Below, one piece after another: positions 1 through 4,760 of a DNA stretch of 5,050 bases. The DNA comes from JBOHTO01 sp050733695 (lineage in GTDB: Bacteria > Gemmatimonadota > Gemmatimonadetes > Gemmatimonadales > Gemmatimonadaceae): contig JBOHTO010000039.1 in NCBI GenBank assembly GCA_050733695.1, positions 1-5,050 of the forward strand. The letters run 5' to 3'. The notes beneath the pieces are model-generated. The model was given only the letters and a program-made list of their open reading frames with translations. It was not told where the DNA came from and did not search any database. Made by a program: the position numbers and the translations under genes. How positions within the stretch are numbered: position 1 is the stretch's first letter; each line of letters begins with the position of its first letter.

Positions 1-185
1 GGCCAAGGCACACCGGCGAGCGCGGCGACCGAAGACGTCGAAGCTGGCCGCGTGTCCCACGCGTGGCCCGGGCTGGGCGCGGAGGTAGAGCTCAGTCTCG
101 CCCGCCGGTGGTCGCCGCAACAGATCGCGGCGCGATTGGTGCGTGATTTTCCCGACGACCCGGAGATGCGCGTGTCGCATGAGAC
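1..185 (+). pseudogene. IS30-family transposase remnant, truncated and frameshifted
   Basis: The stretch at about 103-185 reads RRWSPQQIAARL followed by RDFPDDPEMRVSHET, the conserved segment of IS30-family transposases that lies between the N-terminal helix-turn-helix and the DDE catalytic domain. Upstream, positions 2-45 read AKAHRRARRPKTSKLA in a different forward frame (frame 2 against frame 1). That also fits the IS30 pattern (RARRPKxxKLA), so a frameshift lies between about 45 and 95. The ORF is cut at 185, where normal IS30 proteins continue with IYxxLY. From 186 the sequence is the left end of an IS3-family element. The gene also runs off the left edge of the window. There is no start codon in context and no catalytic domain, so it is dead. 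Family assignment is from motif recognition only. Confidence 0.8.
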
Positions 186-212
186 TGTCCTGCCTCAGTT
201 GAAATGTGACTC
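186..212 (+). repeat. Left terminal inverted repeat of the IS3-family element
   Basis: The repeat begins TGTCCTG and ends ATGTGACTC. Read inward, the right end at 1601-1627 matches at 21 of 27 positions, with mismatches clustered in the middle (positions 8, 9, 13-15 and 17). The outer 7 bp and the inner 9 bp are identical, which is typical of transposase contact zones in IS3 ends. Confidence 0.85.
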
Positions 213-235
213 CTCACGGCTCCACACTATGGAGC

Positions 236-246
236 AAGGAGGAGGT
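236..246 (+). promoter_or_regulatory. Ribosome binding site of orfA
   Basis: AAGGAGGAGGT directly precedes ATG at 248 and is a near-perfect Shine-Dalgarno sequence. It decides the orfA start in favour of 248 over the in-frame GTG at 206, which lies inside the terminal inverted repeat and has no such site. Confidence 0.8.
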
Positions 247-247
247 C

Positions 248-583
248 ATGAGCCACGACAACGGAAGGAAGCGCAGGCAGTTCACCCCCGACGAAAAGGC
301 CACCATACTGCGCCGGCATCTGAGCGACAAGGTACCGGTCTCGGACCTGTGCGACGAGTATCGCATCCAGCCGAGTCTCTTCTACGTCTGGCAGAAGCAG
401 GCCATGGACAATCTGGGAGCTGCCTTCCAGGATGGCCGGAGCCGGCATGGACGGGAACGCGCCGCTGCCAGTGAGCGGGAGCGCATCGCGGCTCTCGAGG
501 CCAGGCTCCTCAGGAAGGACGGCGTGATAGCCCAGGTGTCGGAGGAGTACCTCGCGCTCAAAAAAAAACTTGGGGAGAGCTGA
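248..583 (+). CDS. IS3-family transposase OrfA (DNA-binding subunit)
   Basis: This 111-residue protein recognises the IS ends and provides the N-terminal part of the OrfAB transposase. Residues 7-50 form the HTH_Tnp_1-type helix-turn-helix: RRQFTPDEKATIL, then DLCDEYRIQPSLFYVWQKQ with the conserved W near residue 48. Residues 70-108 are rich in Glu, Arg, Leu and Ala with a heptad-like pattern (RERIAALEARLLRKDGVIAQ), matching the leucine-zipper dimerisation segment of OrfA proteins. The ATG at 248 is chosen because of the strong ribosome site at 236-246. The last codons include three AAA lysine codons (560-568), which form the slippery run for frameshifting into orfB. The stop is TGA at 581-583. 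The family call rests on gene order, the helix-turn-helix pattern and the partner ORF. Confidence 0.88.
   Translation: MSHDNGRKRRQFTPDEKATILRRHLSDKVPVSDLCDEYRIQPSLFYVWQKQAMDNLGAAFQDGRSRHGRERAAASERERIAALEARLLRKDGVIAQVSEEYLALKKKLGES
560..568 (+). other. A9 slippery run, probable programmed -1 frameshift site of orfA/orfB
   Basis: Nine consecutive A bases near the orfA 3' end allow a -1 slip from frame 2 to frame 1. Frame 1 is open from 475 to the orfB stop. After the slip it reads WGELRGRWVPPDLRDSVVDF and then joins orfB with no gap. OrfB proteins of this IS type normally begin with this kind of sequence, which supports an OrfAB fusion. IS3 elements usually make their active transposase this way at A-rich heptamers. 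A stable downstream pseudoknot was not evident by eye. Confidence 0.7.
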
Positions 584-630
584 GGGGGCGATGGGTACCA
601 CCAGATCTCCGCGACTCCGTCGTCGACTTC

Positions 631-1587
631 GTGACCAGCTTCAGTGCCAGGACGGAGCTGCCCTGCCGCTGGATACTCCAGCGTCTCGGTGTCCGGCCCC
701 AGCAGTTCTATCGCTGGACCGGGCGCTACGGCAGCATCAACAGCCACAATGGTCAGATCCCACGCGACTACTGGCTCACGCCCGGCGAGCGGCAGGTGAT
801 CCTGGACTACCACGAGCAGCATCCCCTGGAGGGATACCGGCGGCTGACCTTCATGATGCTCGATGCCGATGTGGTGGCTGTGAGTCCGGCGACGGTCTAT
901 CGTGTGCTCCGCGCCGAAGGACGGCTGGATCGCTGGAACCGCAAGCCATCGCTCAAGGGTACGGGCTTCGTGCAGCCCCTCCGGCCACACGAGCACTGGC
1001 ACATCGACGTGACATACGTCAATGTCAGTGGCACATTCTTCTACCTCGCAATGGTCCTCGACGGGTGCAGCCGGTTCCTGATCCATCAGGAGCTGCGCGA
1101 ATCGATGACCACGGCCGATGTGGAGACGGTCCTGCAGCGAGCGCTGGAGCGATATCCGGAGGCGAGGCCGCGGATCATCTCGGACAACGGGCCGGCGTTC
1201 ATCTCCAGGGAGTTCAAGGAGTTCATCCGCATCACCGGCATGACGCACGTCAGAACGTCACCCTACTATCCACAGTCGAATGGCAAGTCGGAACGCTTGA
1301 ATCAGACGGCCAAAGTCACCACGATCCGCCCCAGGCAGCCGGACTCACCCGAGATGGCGCGTCACGTGATGGCCGAGTTCAGGGAGTATTACAATCGCCA
1401 GCGGCTGCAAGGTGCGATCGGCTTCATCACGCCGGCCGACATGCTGGCCGGCCGGGCACCGGAGATCCGGGCCGCGCGCGATCGCAAGCTCGAAGCGGTG
1501 CGAGAACTGCGCCGCGGGCAGTGGCATTCCGTGTCACCATCCCCCGAGGAACAACCCGCACCGAAAGCAACCGCCGGAGTACGTTAA
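631..1587 (+). CDS. IS3-family transposase OrfB (DDE integrase domain)
   Basis: This is the catalytic part of the transposase, 318 residues counted from the GTG at 631. The true product is probably the OrfAB fusion made by slipping at 560-568, because frame 1 is open upstream and conserved-looking sequence precedes 631. Residues 45-110 contain the HTH_21-type segment (HPLEGYRRLTFMML). The RNase-H-like core has D126 in HIDVTYV, D185 in SDNGPAF and E221 in NGKSERLN, giving exactly 35 residues between the second Asp and the Glu, the IS3 DD(35)E spacing. The C-terminal YYNRQRLQGAIGFITPADML is the usual IS3 ending. All catalytic residues are present and there is no internal stop, so the protein looks functional. 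The right inverted repeat begins 13 bp after the stop. Confidence 0.92.
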   Translation: MTSFSARTELPCRWILQRLGVRPQQFYRWTGRYGSINSHNGQIPRDYWLTPGERQVILDYHEQHPLEGYRRLTFMMLDADVVAVSPATVYRVLRAEGRLDRWNRKPSLKGTGFVQPLRPHEHWHIDVTYVNVSGTFFYLAMVLDGCSRFLIHQELRESMTTADVETVLQRALERYPEARPRIISDNGPAFISREFKEFIRITGMTHVRTSPYYPQSNGKSERLNQTAKVTTIRPRQPDSPEMARHVMAEFREYYNRQRLQGAIGFITPADMLAGRAPEIRAARDRKLEAVRELRRGQWHSVSPSPEEQPAPKATAGVR

Positions 1588-1600
1588 CCAACCATCCCAA

Positions 1601-1627
1601 GAGTCACATTCCCGTTGAACCAGGACA
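1601..1627 (-). repeat. Right terminal inverted repeat of the IS3-family element
   Basis: The repeat begins GAGTCACATT and ends CAGGACA. It is the inverted partner of 186-212 (21 of 27 matches). It ends one base before a further left-end tip at 1629, so CAGGACA-C-TGTCCTG forms a 15-bp near-perfect palindrome at the junction. Confidence 0.85.
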
Positions 1628-1628
1628 C

Positions 1629-1676
1629 TGTCCTGCCTCAGTTGAAATGTGACTCCTCACGGCTCCGCGCTATGGA
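1629..1676 (+). repeat. Orphan second copy of the IS left-end tip
   Basis: The first 38 bp are identical to 186-223. After a 3-bp difference (ACA against GCG), CTATGGA at 227-233 and 1670-1676 also matches. Similarity stops there: the orfA ribosome site and the rest of the element are absent, and RHS-type coding sequence follows. It is therefore a direct repeat of the left end, not the right end. It is best read as the remnant of a second IS copy that lay head-to-tail with the first, or within the RHS gene, and was then deleted. Confidence 0.85.
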
Positions 1677-3007
1677 CGCCGCGGGGCGACCAGATGGAGT
1701 ACAGCCCGCTTGGCGCGCTGACGGAGAGCCATCTCGATGCGAGCCACTCGGAGTACTTCACGGTGGATGCCCTCGGGAACCGGGTCGATGGCACTGTGTT
1801 CAACGGTGAGAGCACGGTACCCTACGACTATCTTTACGAGCCAGGCACGGGCCGGCTGCAGGAATCGCCGCACGATCTCCCCGGCACACTGGACGACACG
1901 ACGTACTACGACTTCACGGCCGATGGTGATCTCACGCGGCAGCAGCGGATTCACCGCTGGCTGACCAACTGCGACATCTTCGACTGCAGCAGTGGGACCA
2001 TTCCGGACACGAGCTACGAGAGCAGGATCACGAACAGCGCGTACGATGGCCGTGGCCGGCTGGAGCGGAGCATGTATGTCCAGGACAGCGTGCCGGCGCC
2101 GACGATGACGTACAAGCAGTACATCTCGGAGGAGAGCTATCGCTACGACGCCCTGGACCGGCGGGTGTGGACGCGCGTGGTGCGTGGTGAGAACTATTAC
2201 TGGAAGGATCCGGGCTCGGGGTGCCAGAGCACGGTGGCGCGCTCGGTGTGGGACGGGAGCCAGATATTGCTGGAGTACCGCTCGCCTGGCGACAGCGGGA
2301 ACCCTGACATCGAGAGCGATGATTACGGTGGCGCCCACCACGGGCGGGTGCGCTACATCCACGCGTTCGGTGTGGATGAGCCGGTGGCGGTGATCAAGGG
2401 CGGCAGCTACGTGCTCCCGTATACGAACTGGCGCGGGATGTTCGACATGGGGACGTGTCCGACGGACGTGCGCAGCAACACGGGTAGTGGATTTCCCGGG
2501 GAGTGGCACGGGCGTCTTCGGGGCGCAGGGCGTGGGTTCGTCGGGCCCGCCGTCCTTGTATGGCAGCCTGATCGAGCACGGTCAGGACGCATCGGGATAC
2601 CAGTACAGGAGGAACCGGTACTACGATCCGGTGACGGGTCGGTTCACCCAGGAAGACCCGATCGGGCTCGCGGGGGGGCTGAACCTGTACGGCTACGCCG
2701 GTGGAGATCCGGTCAACTTCTCGGATCCGTTCAGGCTGTGTCCCTCGTGTGCAGTCGCCCATTCTAAGGGATCCTCGAGGTCGGTGCAAGTGTTTTCGAT
2801 GGGGTTGATTTCGCGATCACAGCTATCCGGCACCGCCAAGGCAAGGCGTCTGATGCGGAACTTGCCATAACCGGAGCTGGCGCAGCCGCAGGATTCCTAG
2901 GTTTCGGTGGGGGGTACGGGCGTGCTGGTCGGAAGGCACTCGAAGCGGGCTACAAGGGTGTCAGCAATGTCGTCTCAACGAGCCAGTTATTGTCTGACAA
3001 TCCCTAA
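1677..3007 (+). pseudogene. RHS-repeat protein, C-terminal fragment with two frameshifts
   Basis: RHS/YD-repeat proteins are large secreted or surface shells, often polymorphic toxins, with a conserved core followed by a variable tail. The N-terminal bulk is missing here: the fragment begins right after an IS tip. Frame 2 covers about 1677-2490, with VDALGNRV, YDGRGRLERS, RYDALDRRVW and a HAFGVDEPVAVI segment. Near 2470-2500 the reading moves to frame 3, which carries the RHS core signature GYQYRRNRYYDPVTGRFTQ, EDPIGLAGGLNLYGY and DPVNFSDPF. Near 2762-2770 it moves back to frame 2 and reads ILEVGASVFDG, then an Ala/Gly-rich stretch (AITGAGAAAGFLGFGGGYG), to the TAA at 3005-3007. DPFRL replaces the usual DPFGL. 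The roughly 80-residue tail resembles the hydrophobic linker before a toxin, but no toxin domain follows. Two opposite 1-base sequencing errors are a possible alternative to true decay. Confidence 0.8.
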
Positions 3008-3044
3008 GTGCTTGTGCGGCTTCACGCGCGTCCGCGCGAGCGGA

Positions 3045-3275
3045 TCAGCGCACGAGCGCGAGGAAGTCGTCGACCGAGAGTTGCGCTTGCTTCAGGATAT
3101 GGGCGAGCGTCGACCGCTTTACCGGGCGATGCGCCGGCACGATGATCCTGAGCGTTTTCTGCTCGGTGTGCTTCTGCAAGCGGATGTGACTGCCGTGCTG
3201 TCGCACGACGACCCAGCCGCCGCGCTGGAGCGCGCGGACGACTCGATCGTAGAGTAGTTGGGGGACTTTCGTCAG
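3045..3275 (-). CDS. hicA: HicA-family mRNA interferase toxin, probable CTG start
   Basis: HicA toxins are small dsRBD-fold ribonucleases that cleave mRNA and are neutralised by HicB. The 76-residue reading begins (M)TKVPQLLYDRVVRALQR and continues GGWVVVRQHGSHIRLQKH, then IIVPAHRPVKRSTLAHIL and a C-terminal DDFLAL. The GG-W and GSH motifs are diagnostic: H30 of GSH is the expected catalytic His and is present. The start is odd. The frame has a stop at 3294-3296, and no ATG, GTG or TTG lies between it and the conserved N-terminus. The first usable codon is CTG at 3273-3275, overlapping the hicB stop as CTGA. A GGAGA site sits 7 nt upstream (3283-3287). The next GTG is codon 24 and would delete the GG-W motif. 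Length is normal for the family. Either CTG initiates, coupled to hicB, or an ATG-to-CTG change has weakened the toxin. It converges with the RHS tail, with 37 bp between stops. Confidence 0.85.
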   Translation of the reverse strand: MTKVPQLLYDRVVRALQRGGWVVVRQHGSHIRLQKHTEQKTLRIIVPAHRPVKRSTLAHILKQAQLSVDDFLALVR

Positions 3276-3484
3276 ACGGCGATCTCCACGAGTTCAGCGC
3301 GATCGGTGGCCTCGCCCACAGCGAGATCATCCTCGACGGGTTCGAGATAGAGCTTGATCGCTTCGCGGATGTTCGCGAGGGCTTCCTCGCGCGTATCGCC
3401 CTCGCTGATGCAGCCGGGCAGGCTCGGGATGGTGACGGTGTAGCCGCCGTCCTCGCTCGGTTCCAGCATGACGCGGAGTTGCAT
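3272..3484 (-). CDS. hicB: HicB-family antitoxin (short, single-domain)
   Basis: HicB binds and inhibits the HicA ribonuclease. The 70-residue protein has the degenerate RNase-H-like HicB fold: residues 3-8 (LRVMLE) form the first strand, residues 12-26 read DGGYTVTIPSLPGCI, and residues 27-46 read SEGDTREEALANIREAIKLY, the family hallmark. It lacks a C-terminal helix-turn-helix or ribbon-helix-helix domain, so it belongs to the short HicB type, and DNA binding is not evident. The start is ATG at 3484, preceded on the minus strand by a GGGGGGA purine tract 5 nt away. It is the first gene of the pair and overlaps hicA by 4 bp, so toxin translation is probably coupled to it. The upstream region contains a small palindrome cluster (3494-3513) that could be an operator. 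Confidence 0.9.
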   Translation of the reverse strand: MQLRVMLEPSEDGGYTVTIPSLPGCISEGDTREEALANIREAIKLYLEPVEDDLAVGEATDRAELVEIAV

Positions 3485-3493
3485 GGCTTCCCC

Positions 3494-3513
3494 CCTGAGT
3501 CAGGTACGTCCTG
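3494..3513. promoter_or_regulatory. Candidate operator upstream of hicB
   Basis: CCTGAGTCAGG (3494-3504) is a perfect 5-1-5 inverted repeat. A further CCTG at 3510-3513 makes a second overlapping arrangement (CAGG-TACGT-CCTG, 3501-3513). Three half-sites thus sit 10-30 bp before the hicB start, where a TA repressor would be expected. A weak -10-like TAAATT lies further upstream on the minus strand (3521-3526), without a convincing -35. Function is inferred from position and symmetry only. Confidence 0.35.
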
Positions 3514-3575
3514 CTCGCAATTTAGCCGCTGCCGGAGCGAGCGCGAGCGCGAGCCCGTGGGAGATAGCGCCGCGC

Positions 3576-3634
3576 GAGAGATATCTCGCCACTAGCTTGC
3601 CCGCACATCAGCCGCGAGGACGGAGATATCTCTC
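3576..3634. repeat. Paired GAGATATCTC palindromes
   Basis: The 10-bp perfect palindrome GAGATATCTC occurs twice (3578-3587 and 3623-3632), 45 bp apart centre to centre. The two copies extend in opposite directions, so GAGAGATATCTC (3576-3587) and GAGATATCTCTC (3623-3634) form a 12-bp inverted repeat with a 35-bp gap. Either two protein-binding sites or one long stem is possible. It lies about 90-150 bp upstream of hicB and 285-345 bp upstream of higB. Confidence 0.5.
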
Positions 3635-3850
3635 CCCGGCGCCGAGCTGCTCGTTGAGAGAGTGCTCATCGATCGGGAAGGCAGTCGATCGCGCGACAGA
3701 CTCTCGCTCGATGTTCCCCTGGCATGCGCTGTTGCGGAGCCCTGATTCGTCACCGTTTGCGCCGGTGGCCACGTGGAGATTCGGACCGGCGACGGCGTGC
3801 ATTCGCACGAGGAGATCGACGCGCTCGCGGATGCTCGAGGGAGCCCCTGA
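3596..3850 (+). pseudogene. Possible coding relic between the two TA operons, unidentified
   Basis: One forward frame is open from a TAG at 3593 to a TGA at 3848, interrupted only by a TGA at 3743. It reads sequence with high G/C third positions and acidic, protein-like composition: AELLVERVLIDREGSR before the stop, and GHVEIRTGDGVHSHEEIDAL after it. There is no start codon with a ribosome site and I do not recognise the family. In high-GC DNA, chance open frames are common and other frames here are open too. This is a weak call, included because the stretch of about 435 bp between the TA operons otherwise holds only palindromes, a hairpin and the higB promoter. Confidence 0.2.
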
Positions 3851-3859
3851 GGGGGCTCC
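3840..3859. terminator. Strong GC hairpin, possible terminator
   Basis: GGAGCCCC-TGAG-GGGGCTCC is a perfect 8-bp stem with a 4-base loop. No T-tract follows on either strand, so it does not match a standard intrinsic terminator. It might insulate the downstream higB promoter or be the end of a lost gene: the stop of the adjacent coding relic falls in its loop. Confidence 0.35.
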
Positions 3860-3884
3860 GCGACCGCTCATACTCACTGGCCGC

Positions 3885-3914
3885 TTGACACGCACATGCC
3901 AGAACAAGCATATT
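3885..3914 (+). promoter_or_regulatory. Sigma70-type promoter of higBA, predicting a leaderless message
   Basis: A perfect -35 box TTGACA (3885-3890) is followed after 18 bp by CATATT (3909-3914), a 4-of-6 match to the -10 consensus. Transcription would begin about 6-7 bases after the -10 box, at 3920-3921, exactly at the higB ATG. No Shine-Dalgarno sequence precedes that ATG, which fits a leaderless mRNA. Confidence 0.55.
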
Positions 3915-3919
3915 AACCC

Positions 3920-4303
3920 ATGCCGCCCACCCCGGCGCTGAAATCCGTCGAGTGGATCGGCTCGGCTCGCGACGATCTGCGCGAGCTGCCCGATGAGCCA
4001 CGGCGGCGTTTTGGCTACGGTCTCTACCAGGCCCAGCTCGGGCGTCATCCCCGCGCAGCGAAGCTGCTCCGGGGCGCCTTGGCGGGCCTCATCGAATTGA
4101 TCGACGACTTCGATGGAAGCACCTATCGCGCGGTGTACACCGTGAAGCTGGCCGGCGTGGTCTACGTGCTGCACGTCTTTCAGAAGAAGTCCACGCGCGG
4201 CATCGCCACGCCCAAGCGCGATCTGGCCGTGATCCGCGGACGGTGGCAGCAGGCCAAGGCGCATCACGCCGATCACTACATCGCCGGAGGAACACCACGA
4301 TGA
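3920..4303 (+). CDS. higB: HigB/RelE-like toxin (phage Gp49-like family)
   Basis: Proteins of this family (PF05973-type, RelE/ParE superfamily) are small ribonucleases that usually cut mRNA at the ribosome and are held by a HigA-type partner. The 127-residue protein shows the family order: residues 8-23 KSVEWIGSARDDLREL, a helix containing FGYGLYQAQLG (31-41), LIELIDDFDGSTYRAVYTV (57-75), then AGVVYVLHVFQKKSTRG (78-94) and TPKRDLAVIRGR (97-108). The FQKKS and TPKxD motifs are the conserved basic region expected around the active site. The ATG at 3920 gives normal family length but has no Shine-Dalgarno; the promoter just upstream suggests leaderless translation. The 3' end overlaps the next gene by ATGA. 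No frameshift or missing motif is seen, so the toxin looks intact. The family call is strong, but the exact cleavage specificity is not readable from the sequence. Confidence 0.9.
   Translation: MPPTPALKSVEWIGSARDDLRELPDEPRRRFGYGLYQAQLGRHPRAAKLLRGALAGLIELIDDFDGSTYRAVYTVKLAGVVYVLHVFQKKSTRGIATPKRDLAVIRGRWQQAKAHHADHYIAGGTPR
4286..4290 (+). promoter_or_regulatory. Ribosome binding site of higA
   Basis: GGAGG lies inside the end of higB, 9 nt before the higA ATG at 4300. It fixes that start rather than an upstream in-frame GTG at 4243 and gives the antitoxin its own strong initiation signal, unlike the toxin. Confidence 0.75.
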
Positions 4304-4635
4304 CGAAACGCAAGGATATCTCTGTCACTCGCGGCAGCGGGAACATCTACGCGGACCTGGGCTTCGAGAATCCGGCCGAGGAACTCGCCAAAGCCCGCCT
4401 GGCGATGATGATCGATGACGCCATCCGGGAGCGCCGGCTCACGCAGCAGGCGGCCGCGAAGTTCATGGGCATCGATCAGCCCAAGGTCTCCCACATTCTG
4501 CACGGACGCCTGGGCGGCTTCTCCACCCAGCGCCTGATCGATTTCCTCACTGCCCTGGGGCGCGATGTCGATATCGTGGTGAAGATCCCACCGCGCTCAC
4601 GCAAGAAGGGCCGACTCCGCGTGGCTGCGGCATGA
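4300..4635 (+). CDS. higA: HigA-like XRE-family antitoxin
   Basis: This 111-residue antitoxin would bind the HigB toxin and repress the operon through its helix-turn-helix. Residues 19-38 (DLGFENPAEELAKARLAM) form the N-terminal helix typical of HTH_37-type antitoxins. The XRE helix-turn-helix spans about residues 40-85: LTQQAAAKFMGIDQPKVSHI, then LHGRLGGFSTQRLIDFLTAL, with the recognition helix at PKVSHIL. DVDIVVK follows, and the tail is basic (RSRKKGRLR). The start is ATG at 4300, with GGAGG upstream. It overlaps the higB stop in an ATGA, showing coupling in a toxin-first operon. It looks complete and carries the expected DNA-binding residues. A likely operator would be near 3885-3920, though no clear inverted repeat was picked out there. 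Confidence 0.9.
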   Translation: MTKRKDISVTRGSGNIYADLGFENPAEELAKARLAMMIDDAIRERRLTQQAAAKFMGIDQPKVSHILHGRLGGFSTQRLIDFLTALGRDVDIVVKIPPRSRKKGRLRVAAA

Positions 4636-4760
4636 GGCTCGCACGGTGCACACCCTACCGTCGGGCCTCGAAAACTCGCATCATCGCCTCGAGGGCCAAT
4701 TACGACGATCTCCAGAACGGCGAGCGGTTAAAGAGAAGGCACTAACCAACTTACAGCGCT

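Larger units (their letters stand above)
186..1627 (+). mobile_element. IS3-family insertion sequence, apparently complete (1442 bp)
   Basis: The element is bounded by 27-bp terminal inverted repeats (186-212 and 1601-1627, 21 of 27 positions matching) with TG...CA tips. It carries two consecutive ORFs in the classic IS3 arrangement: orfA with a helix-turn-helix, and orfB in the -1 frame with a DDE integrase core. Length and structure are normal for the family, and neither ORF has an internal stop, so it may still be mobile. No target duplication is visible: the three bases before it are GAC and those after it are CTG. The left flank is IS30 remnant, while the right flank is a second IS tip and then RHS sequence. 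The insertion has therefore been rearranged since it landed, most simply by recombination or deletion between IS copies. Confidence 0.88.

Noticed and set aside
382..1248. Long minus-strand open frame of 288 codons opposite the IS
   Set aside because: It is the antisense shadow of orfA/orfB: its residues mirror the transposase codons, it shows no domain, and long antisense frames are common in high-GC DNA.
1615..1643. Junction promoter across abutted IS ends
   Set aside because: TTGAAC in the right end resembles a -35 box, but at 17-bp spacing the sequence TCAGTT is a poor -10, so a promoter was not claimed.
1670..2509. Minus-strand open frame of 279 codons opposite the RHS fragment
   Set aside because: Its composition is Arg/Val/Ala-rich with no motifs, and the plus strand carries a clear RHS protein over the same bases.
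3022..3330. Minus-strand 102-codon open frame covering the hicA region
   Set aside because: It is a different frame from hicA, with low-complexity Arg/Ala/Pro-rich content. The true product is the HicA frame starting at CTG.
3536..3556. Short GAGCGC tandem repeat
   Set aside because: Only about two and a half units in GC-rich sequence, so it is likely chance and too short for a repeat array. No CRISPR-like repeat and spacer pattern exists in the window.
3608..4276. Minus-strand open frame of 222 codons across the intergenic region and higB
   Set aside because: Two thirds of it is antisense to the well-supported higB gene and it crosses the higBA promoter. No family was recognised, so it was not called.
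4666..4694. CCTCGA...TCGAGG inverted repeat after higA as a terminator
   Set aside because: It has only a 6-bp stem with a 17-base loop and no T-tract, so it is too weak to call. The 125 bp between higA and the second RHS tail shows nothing else.
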